DNA of 8,294 bases from an uncultured Maribacter sp. Lineage in GTDB: Bacteria; Bacteroidota; Bacteroidia; Flavobacteriales; Flavobacteriaceae. Positions 1-6,400 of the stretch are shown one piece after another. The notes under the pieces are model-generated. The model worked only from the letters and a program-made list of their open reading frames with translations. It was not told the DNA's origin and ran no database searches. Position 1 is the first letter of the stretch. Each line of letters opens with the position of its first letter. The stretch is taken from contig CAJQMW010000153.1 in the NCBI GenBank assembly GCA_905479535.1, positions 1 to 8,294 of the forward strand, in the 5' to 3' direction. The translations under genes were made by a program, and so were the position numbers.

Positions 1-768
1 GGTTACCAGTCCGATAAGGAAATCAAGACATTGGAGCAGTTTCAATCTGTTATTATTACTAGTAGGGAGGGTGGTTATAATTATGGCTATTTTCCTAAAG
101 ACTTAAAATTGGCGATTAACGTAATACAAATAAAAAGGAAACAGTTTCTCAAGAAAAGAATCAATGGGGTAGAGGCTTTGAACAAAAAGCTGTATGAGGT
201 GTTCATGGATGCGGACCAGGATAATACCTTTGCTTATTATGGCTCTTATAACTTAAAACTGGCCAATAAAATCGGGATGTTGCGTAAGGTTCGCCATAAG
301 AACGGTATGATACGCATTATGCAAATTGAAGGGTTGGTCTATGAAATATTGGCGATGCATATTGGCCAACATGAAAAAGATAGCAAGAACACCCTTCCAC
401 AAACCACTTTATTGCGTAGGGAGTTGAAAATTGTAAGGGAAGTAGCGAATAAAATTGTTCAGAATATCTCTTATGATTACACCTTGGAAAAACTTTCCAA
501 AGAATCCGGATTATCGCAATCCAAGTTGCAAGAAGGTTTTAAGTTGTTATATACCAGAACGGTCACTGAGTACATAAGAAACGCTCGCCTTGAAGCTTCT
601 CGAGACTATATTAGCAACTCGGATATGAATATATCCCAGATTGTTTATACCATCGGCTTCAGCAGCAGAAGTTATTTTTCAAAGATTTTTAAAAATAAAT
701 ACGGAATTAGTCCCAGTCAGTTCCAAAATCATGTAAAACAGAATTTGGAACTGGAGACTATAATATAA
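1..768 (+). CDS. AraC-family helix-turn-helix transcriptional regulator (5' end cut off by the window)
   Basis: This is a DNA-binding transcription regulator; its target genes and ligand are unknown. The frame is open to base 1, so the true start lies outside the window and 255 residues are visible. A TTG at base 31 is only an internal codon. The C-terminal ~110 visible residues form an AraC/XylS double helix-turn-helix. The first HTH is around residues 161-181 (TLEKLSKESGLSQSKLQEGF). The second, at about 211-238, has the family signature IGFSSRSYFSKIFKNKYGISP. The upstream ~135 residues have mixed alpha/beta character with no recognisable cupin motif. They may be a sensor domain, as in PchR-like regulators of Bacteroidota. 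The gene converges on the minus-strand cassette with only 10 bases between stop codons and no clear terminator hairpin. The AraC call is secure; what it regulates is not shown by the sequence. Confidence 0.93.
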   Translation, partial: GYQSDKEIKTLEQFQSVIITSREGGYNYGYFPKDLKLAINVIQIKRKQFLKKRINGVEALNKKLYEVFMDADQDNTFAYYGSYNLKLANKIGMLRKVRHKNGMIRIMQIEGLVYEILAMHIGQHEKDSKNTLPQTTLLRRELKIVREVANKIVQNISYDYTLEKLSKESGLSQSKLQEGFKLLYTRTVTEYIRNARLEASRDYISNSDMNISQIVYTIGFSSRSYFSKIFKNKYGISPSQFQNHVKQNLELETII

Positions 769-778
769 TCCGAACGGG

Positions 779-973
779 TCAGCGTAGAACTTTTCGAATC
801 AAGTAGAGGATGCCATATTTTTTAACGGCGGAAAAAACGGTGGAGACCCAACTGTAAGGACTCAAATCCTCCTTAATATCGCCTTTAAGACTTCTAACCT
901 CTTCTAAAGCTATTTGTCGCTCCAGATCAAGTCTTTTCAAATCGTATTCTACTTGTTCGAAATTTTTATACAT
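779..973 (-). CDS. Small helical protein, DUF6327-like (64 aa)
   Basis: This is a 64-residue protein of unknown function. Residues 4-32 form a charged helix of coiled-coil type, with alternating Leu/Glu/Arg and the segment LKRLDLERQIALEEV. Next comes a short Ser/Pro break (around residues 38-41), then a basic, moderately hydrophobic C-terminal helix (residues 43-64, ending LIRKVLR) that could lie on a membrane. Size, composition and position after YtxH and holin-like genes match the DUF6327 proteins of Flavobacteriia; that match is from memory, not a search. The start ATG (973-971) lies 5 bases after the stop of the upstream holin-like gene. This spacing supports a real third gene of one operon and probable translational coupling. 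A role as a soluble or peripheral partner of the two membrane proteins is inference. Confidence 0.8.
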   Translation of the reverse strand: MYKNFEQVEYDLKRLDLERQIALEEVRSLKGDIKEDLSPYSWVSTVFSAVKKYGILYLIRKVLR

Positions 974-978
974 AAGGA

Positions 979-1326
979 TCAGTCAAAAAATTTATTAGAG
1001 AGTTTCCGCACAACAAAGTTGTCAATTTGCTTTCTTAATGCATAAATAATGGCACTGATTATAAACATTAAGAGTCCGACCAACAAACATGCTAATATAG
1101 TACTGTCTAGCATTTGACCAAGATATATGGTTAGTGCTATGATGAATAATACCAAGCCTAAAAAGGCTACACTTCCCACCAACGCCATTTTACAGAACAA
1201 TCCTGTTGTGAGGGCAAGCTGTTGAAAAATCTTTAATTTGTAAAAGGCCCGAGATTTCCTGTAAAACCGCTCTCCTACGTCTACTGCTTTATTCGAGGTT
1301 TCGTTCAGTGATTCAAATACACTCAT
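979..1326 (-). CDS. Phage holin family (holin superfamily III / YqjE-like) inner-membrane protein
   Basis: This 115-residue membrane protein has a soluble N-terminal segment of about 44 residues rich in Lys/Arg/Phe. Two predicted transmembrane helices follow, at about residues 45-69 and 75-97, separated by a short polar turn (GQMLDS). A basic tail follows (LRKQIDNFVVRKLSNKFF). This matches the putative actinobacterial holin-X / YqjE-type family, usually labelled 'phage holin family protein' in Bacteroidota genomes. These are cellular proteins, and nothing nearby suggests prophage or a lysis cassette, so the holin name should not be read as function. The ATG directly abuts the TAA of the upstream YtxH gene (TAAATG, zero spacing), indicating operon structure and translational coupling. 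The family call is good; the function (envelope or stress physiology) is inferred from its partners. Confidence 0.87.
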   Translation of the reverse strand: MSVFESLNETSNKAVDVGERFYRKSRAFYKLKIFQQLALTTGLFCKMALVGSVAFLGLVLFIIALTIYLGQMLDSTILACLLVGLLMFIISAIIYALRKQIDNFVVRKLSNKFFD

Positions 1327-1659
1327 TTACGAAGTTTTTTGCAACTTTTTATTTTTCGCTTTCAGTTCGCTTAATTTTTTTTCTAATGTAGATATTACGT
1401 CCTCTGCCTTGTAGCTTACGTCAGAAACTAAGGATTCTACCCTTGTATCCAAGCTTTGCTTTTCACTGGCAACTGTACTAACTACTTTATCCTTGAGGTC
1501 CATGGCATTTTCCGCCAAAGAGTCCTTGGCCTCTGTAGCCTTTTCAGCTATTCTTCTTCTTGTATTTTCCCCTTTGTCGGGTGCATAGAGAATACCTAGT
1601 GCCGCTCCTATTGCGGACCCTACTATAATTGCTAAAAATGTATTGCTATTGTCGCTCAT
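1327..1659 (-). CDS. YtxH domain-containing protein
   Basis: This 110-residue protein is first in a three-gene minus-strand operon. Residues 7-27 form a glycine- and alanine-rich membrane helix (LAIIVGSAIGAALGILYAPD). It is followed by the typical YtxH Lys/Arg cluster (KGENTRRRI, residues 29-37). The remaining ~70 residues are a charged, Ala/Lys/Glu-rich amphipathic helix that probably forms a coiled coil, with no cysteine or enzyme motif. YtxH-type proteins are associated with general stress in Firmicutes and are widespread in Bacteroidota; their biochemical role is not established. The start ATG (1659-1657) is preceded by an A/T-rich leader without a Shine-Dalgarno sequence, normal for this phylum. 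I saw no exact TAnnTTTG -7 promoter box on this strand upstream, so its promoter is unassigned. Confidence 0.9.
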   Translation of the reverse strand: MSDNSNTFLAIIVGSAIGAALGILYAPDKGENTRRRIAEKATEAKDSLAENAMDLKDKVVSTVASEKQSLDTRVESLVSDVSYKAEDVISTLEKKLSELKAKNKKLQKTS

Positions 1660-1869
1660 AATTTTGTACTTTTTAAATTCATAATATGACGTCCTTCACC
1701 ATATTTTCTAAAATACGAATATCTTGCTTAATCCACAGAAACCTTGACTCAAACACACTAAATATTAACGGTAACACCCGTAGTCATAAGGGTTAAGATT
1801 TTGGTTGAACGCATTAATTCTAAAAGACTAATATATTTAACTTTACTTGTTAAATAAGAAAAAATCGCG
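1660..1869. promoter_or_regulatory. Divergent intergenic region between the YtxH operon and the aldehyde dehydrogenase gene
   Basis: This 210-bp AT-rich stretch lies between two genes that start in opposite directions, so promoters for both must lie in or near it. On the plus strand, TATATTTA (1832-1839) and TAACTTTA (1838-1845) each match seven of eight positions of the Bacteroidota -7 consensus TAnnTTTG. The only nearby TTG triplets (1801-1807) are spaced a little far for a convincing -33 element. I found no good ORF or RNA gene here. Exact promoter positions are therefore uncertain. Confidence 0.5.
1834..1856. repeat. Perfect 8-bp inverted repeat upstream of the aldehyde dehydrogenase start (candidate operator)
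   Basis: The left arm TATTTAAC (1834-1841) and right arm GTTAAATA (1849-1856) are exact reverse complements separated by the 7-base spacer TTTACTT. The element ends 13 bases before the start codon and overlaps the best -7-like sequences. It could be a dimeric repressor operator or a weak leader hairpin. The arms are mostly A/T, so an RNA stem would be unstable and some chance occurrence must be allowed. Confidence 0.45.
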
Positions 1870-3231
1870 ATGGCAAACATAAACTCGGTTAATCCATATA
1901 ATAACGAGGTACTGGATACCTACGAAAAGGACGGTAAAAAATCAATTGATGAAAAATTGAAAAATATGCATACCATTCAGAAGGAATGGTCTTTAAAGGA
2001 CATTTCAGAGCGAACGGGATTACTTTCCAAAGTATCCGAATTACTTTTGAAACGTACATCCCAATACGCTAAATTGATTACAGAAGAAATGGGTAAACCC
2101 ATCTTTCAAAGTATTGCTGAAATCGAAAAATGTATTTGGGCATGTGATTTTTATACAAGAAATGCAAATGATTTTTTGGCCGATGAAATCATAAGTACAG
2201 ATGCGGACGAGAGTTTTATTAGTTATGACCCTTTAGGATGTGTGCTAGCAATAATGCCTTGGAACTACCCGTTTTGGCAGGTAATTAGATTTGCCGCACC
2301 AACCTTAACGGCGGGCAACACCGCTTTACTGAAACATGCAGAAAATGTACCAGGCTGTGCCATGGCTTTACAACAACTTTTTGAAGATGCCGGGTATCCA
2401 GAAGGATGTTTCCAGACCATCTTGGCCGGCCATGAGGAGATAGAGGAGTTGATAGCTAATAGCGCAATAAAAGCAATTACATTGACCGGTAGTGAGAAAG
2501 CAGGTCGCGCCATAGCTAAAATGGGCGGTGAGAACCTTAAGAAAACTGTTCTGGAACTAGGTGGGAACAATTCGTGTATCGTATGTGACGATGCTGATTT
2601 GGGTGCTCATATAGACACTATGGTAAAAGCACGTATGCAAAATACGGGGCAGAGCTGTATTGCCGCAAAGCGTTTTATAGTTTGTCCAGGTATTTATGAC
2701 GGGTTTTTGGAAAAATTTGAAGAAAAGGTCAAAGAGTTGACCATTGGAGACCCTTCGGATGACAAAACTTATATTGGAGTGCTTGCAAGAAAGGATTTGG
2801 CAGAAAGCCTTGCGGACCAAATTTCAGCTTCTATAGACAAAGGAGCCAAGGTCTTAATGGGGAACAATAGCAAGAATGCGTATTTCGCACCTACCATACT
2901 CGTTAACGTGACACCGGGCATGCCCGTTTTTGATGAGGAAACCTTTGGTCCCGTTGCCGCTGTAATCAAAGCGAAGGACAGAGCACATGCACTAGAACTG
3001 GCGGCAAACTCCGACTATGGTCTAGGAACAATGCTTTTTACCCAAGATACGGACTGGGCGAAAAGAGTGATATCCAAAATTCCGGACGGCGCTTTTTTTG
3101 TAAACGAAATGGTAAAGTCGGATCCTAGACTGCCTTTTGGGGGAACTAAGGCATCGGGATACGGAAGAGAACTATCCAGAGAAGGAATTTTAGAATTTAT
3201 AAATAAAAAAACGGTTTATATTAAAGAATAA
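1870..3231 (+). CDS. NAD(P)-dependent aldehyde dehydrogenase, succinate-semialdehyde dehydrogenase type
   Basis: This soluble enzyme oxidises an aldehyde to a carboxylic acid; the closest-looking family is succinate-semialdehyde dehydrogenase of the short Sad/YneI/GabD1 group (about 455-460 residues; here 453). Complete ALDH signatures are visible. MPWNYPFW has the oxyanion Asn132. Lys155 lies in TALLKHA at the cofactor site. TGSEKAG (206-212) belongs to the nucleotide-binding fold. The general-base Glu229 is in LELGG, and the nucleophile Cys263 is in GQSCIAAKR. EETFGP has Glu357 and Phe359, and LPFGGTKASGYGRE is at 421-434. The sequence therefore predicts an active enzyme. ELGG is followed by NNS, unlike the ELGGSD typical of many Sad proteins, so the true substrate and NAD/NADP preference are uncertain. 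No gabT-like transaminase or transporter neighbours it, so the gene appears to be an independent unit. The ATG follows an A-rich leader (GAAAAAATCGCG) as is usual in Bacteroidota. Confidence 0.92.
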   Translation: MANINSVNPYNNEVLDTYEKDGKKSIDEKLKNMHTIQKEWSLKDISERTGLLSKVSELLLKRTSQYAKLITEEMGKPIFQSIAEIEKCIWACDFYTRNANDFLADEIISTDADESFISYDPLGCVLAIMPWNYPFWQVIRFAAPTLTAGNTALLKHAENVPGCAMALQQLFEDAGYPEGCFQTILAGHEEIEELIANSAIKAITLTGSEKAGRAIAKMGGENLKKTVLELGGNNSCIVCDDADLGAHIDTMVKARMQNTGQSCIAAKRFIVCPGIYDGFLEKFEEKVKELTIGDPSDDKTYIGVLARKDLAESLADQISASIDKGAKVLMGNNSKNAYFAPTILVNVTPGMPVFDEETFGPVAAVIKAKDRAHALELAANSDYGLGTMLFTQDTDWAKRVISKIPDGAFFVNEMVKSDPRLPFGGTKASGYGRELSREGILEFINKKTVYIKE

Positions 3232-3245
3232 TAGAATAAAATAAG

Positions 3246-3404
3246 GTGAAGAAAATACAGAATCCGGTAAGGAACCGGAAAAAGAAACCCCCGAAGTTCG
3301 TATTTTAAAAAAATAAGAAAACAATATTGGGGGCCACTATAATTGTGGCATTTCTAATTTTAATAACCATTGGCATCATATTCTCCGGGACCGACTTTAG
3401 CTGA
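3246..3404 (+). pseudogene. Possible small single-helix membrane protein ORF interrupted by an in-frame TAA
   Basis: From a GTG at 3246, one frame reads a 20-residue, strongly basic leader (KKIQNPVRNRKKKPPKF). A TAA follows at 3306-3308. The same frame then continues KNKK, a clear hydrophobic helix (TILGATIIVAFLILITIGII) and a short tail ending FSGTDFS before TGA at 3402-3404. The basic segment followed by a single membrane helix is a sensible small-protein topology with a positive inside, and both halves share one frame. A single base change in one codon would explain the interruption better than an indel. Alternatives are that only the downstream part is translated (TTG at 3327), or that this is chance coding in intergenic DNA. 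I do not recognise the family. The region lies between the aldehyde dehydrogenase and the large lipoprotein gene. Confidence 0.4.
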
Positions 3405-3454
3405 TATTTTTCACTAAAAAATCCCAAAAGGAATTTACTAACCTAAACCAATTT

Positions 3455-6400
3455 ATGACGAATCTCCTTAAAGAAAAGGCATATCCTAAAACCTATATTT
3501 ATCCTATCACTTTTTTGATAGGAATAGCCTTTCTTTTGCATTCCTGTGCGACCTACAAAGAACACCAACAAATATCTCAAATAAGTCCTGATGAAACAGG
3601 GAAAATCGTATATAGCTTTTACCTGGCAGGAGGATTCGGTAATAATTCCGAGACTTCCAATGCTATTCTGTTGAATAAATTTGAAAACGAACTAGAGAAA
3701 GCTCCAGAAAATAGCACATTACTTCTCATGGGGGATAACATATCAACGGTGGAGACTTCTTGGAAAACGGATAGCTTATTAATCGAGAAACAACTACAAC
3801 TATCAAAGAATTTTAAAGGTAAAACCATCTTTTTGCCGGGAAATAATGAGTGGAAGAGCTTTGAATTGGATAAGATGGAACGCGTTGAAGATTACCTTAA
3901 AAAATTGAATCGTGAAAGTACGGAAGTCCAACCAAATAATGGGTGTCCTATTGAACACATTGTTATTGATGAAGACCTCGATTTAATTTTGGTAGATTCC
4001 AAATGGTTCGTCTCCAATTGGTCGCGCTTGGAGGACATCAACAGAAAATGTTCCGATATAAATACAAGGCGTAGATTTATGGAGGAGCTTCAGGGTTACA
4101 TTAATGATGGTCAGGGAAAAAACATCGTAATCGCCATGCACCATCCTATTTTTAGCAATGGGGTGCATACGGGTACGGACACGTTTAAGGGGCATATGAC
4201 ACCGCTGCCCATTTTGGGAACCTTAAGGAATTCTGTGATGGATTTGTCCGGTTTCGATCCAGAACATTTGAACTCCAGGCGGTATAGGTACTTAAGGATT
4301 GCCGTGAGTGCACTTGCACAGGCCAATGAGAGGATAACGGTAGTTTCCGGTCATGAAGAAAGTTTGCAATTACTTTCTGGGGGTGGTATACATCAGATTA
4401 TAAGTGGTTCATTGGGCTCAAAAACTGCTACCAAACTTGAAAAGAATATAATTTCCGCAATAGGTGGAAAACTGGATTACGAGGGCGAATATGCCTATGG
4501 AGAAAGAGGTTTTGCAAGGCTGGATTATTTTAAGGATGGGAGTTCCAAGGTTACCTTTTTTACCGAGGATGAGCTTATGGACGAAAAATCCTTTGAAGTC
4601 TTGAAACCAATGGATAAAGAGAGAACTGTATCTGATTTTCCTTTGAATAATGCTGCTAGCAAATCCGTTGAAATTCTCGAAGACCCCAAGGATTACGATA
4701 AGTCTGGATTTTATAAATTTCTCTGGGGAGAACGATATCGATCGTACTACGGGCTACCCGTTGAGGCTTCGGTAGTAAAACTGGATACCTTGTACGGTGG
4801 TTTAAAAGTCATGAAGGAAGGGGGAGGCCGACAATCCTTTACACTGCGTCTGGAAGATGAGAACGGCAGGGAATACAACATGCGGTCCTTGCGTAAGGGC
4901 GCACTAAAATTTCTGAAATTTAAACTTCCCGGTATCGCATACAATACGGAAGACTATAGGGATACCTGGGCCGAAGAAGTGGTGTCCGATTTTTTTACGA
5001 CCGCGCATCCGTACATGCAGTTGGTAATAGACCCCCTAGCGGAATCCATTGATGTAAACCATTCGGACACTGAACTTTTTTACGTTCCCAAGCAAGACGA
5101 ATTGGGAGAATACAATGATTCTTACGGGGACGAACTCTATTATATTGAAAGACGCCCATCGGAAGAACAATATAATTATAAGGGTTACAGAAGAACGATT
5201 ACAAAAGAAACAGGAGAGGTGACCGATTATGAAAGTACTACGGACATGCTGGAAAAAATTAAAAGTGATGAATCTTACACGATCGATGAAAAAAACTTCA
5301 TCAGGGCAAGGATTTTTGATATGCTTATTGGAGATTGGGATAGGCATCAGGACCAATGGCGATGGATCGAGTATGAGAATGATGAAGGAGATAGGGAATT
5401 CATGCCGGTACCTAGAGACCGGGATAACGCCTTTCCCAGATTTGACGGTGCAGCCATGAAATTTGTAAAATTGTTCGTGCCCAATACCCGAACTTGGCAA
5501 ACTTTCGATGACGACATAGATAACGTAAAATGGCTAAACTTAGCAGGCAGTAAACTGGATAGGGCCTTGCTGACAAAATATGGTCCGGAAACCTGGGCTG
5601 AAGAGGCCAAAATTATTCAAGAACGAATAACACCAGAGGTAATTGATAATGCTTTTTTGAGATTGCCAAAAGAAGTACAGGACGAAACTGCCGAATTCAT
5701 TAAAGAGGGTTTAAAATCCCGTTTGCAGTCCCTCCCGGAAACGGCCCGGGAATATGGGCAATACTTAAACAGGATCGTAGCGATTACAGGTACAGAGAAA
5801 GATGATGTTTTTGAGGTGACAAAAATGGATAGTGGCAAAATTTCCGTTACCATAAAACGATTATTGACCGACGAGAAAAATGAGCTTATTTACGAACGGG
5901 TATTCGACGACAAGGAAACTAAGGAGCTTTGGCTCTATGGACTTGGAGACGACGACGAATACAAAGTTATTGGAGAAGGCGATTCGAGAATAAAAATTAA
6001 AATCGTTGGGGGATACGGTGAGGACAGCTATACCATTGAGAATAAGAAGGGAATAAAAGTTTTTGAATGGGAACACGAGAAAATAGCGTTCCAAGAGGAA
6101 ATACCAAGTCTACAATTAAGCGATATCTACAAAACGAATAACTACCATTGGAGGTATTTTAAGCCCAACAAGAATATTCTGGTGCCCACTCTAGGTTTTA
6201 GAACGGACGACGGTCTTTTTTTAGGAGCCTCCAATACGTATACTAAGAACGGACTTAATGGAAATCCGTTTTTGCAAAAACATACCCTTAAAGCCAACTA
6301 TTACTTCAATTTTGCGGCGACCGAACTTCAATATTCCGGGGTGTGGGGCAATGTAATTCCTAAGTGGAATTTTGAGGTAGATGCTTATTATACGAGCGAC

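Noticed and set aside
979..1326. Prophage or lysis cassette suggested by the holin-family protein
   Set aside because: No endolysin, integrase or phage structural gene is present, and the partners are YtxH and DUF6327-like proteins; this is a cellular family.
1659..1666. Exact TAnnTTTG match (TAATTTTG) on the plus strand as a promoter for the aldehyde dehydrogenase
   Set aside because: It overlaps the YtxH start codon, lacks a properly spaced -33 TTG element and would give a leader of nearly 200 bases; a single short match in AT-rich DNA is expected by chance.
2265..2969. Overlapping minus-strand open frames opposite the aldehyde dehydrogenase
   Set aside because: They are antisense to conserved ALDH motifs and have no family features or independent spacing.
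3263..3279. Hairpin TCCGGT-AAGGA-ACCGGA, possible terminator of the aldehyde dehydrogenase gene
   Set aside because: The 6-bp stem is real, but it is followed on the plus strand by A residues, not a T-run, and lies within the basic part of the small ORF. It does not meet intrinsic-terminator criteria.
3333..3350. Hairpin GCCAC-TATAATT-GTGGC followed by a T-rich stretch
   Set aside because: The stem is only 5 bp and the following T-run is broken (ATTTCTAATTTT). It also falls in the coding-like membrane-helix segment, so a terminator call is too weak.
5036..5500. 154-codon open frame on the minus strand
   Set aside because: It lies wholly inside the large lipoprotein gene, opposite its most conserved part (the kinase-like motifs). 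The translation has no recognisable domain, so it is a shadow of the plus-strand gene.
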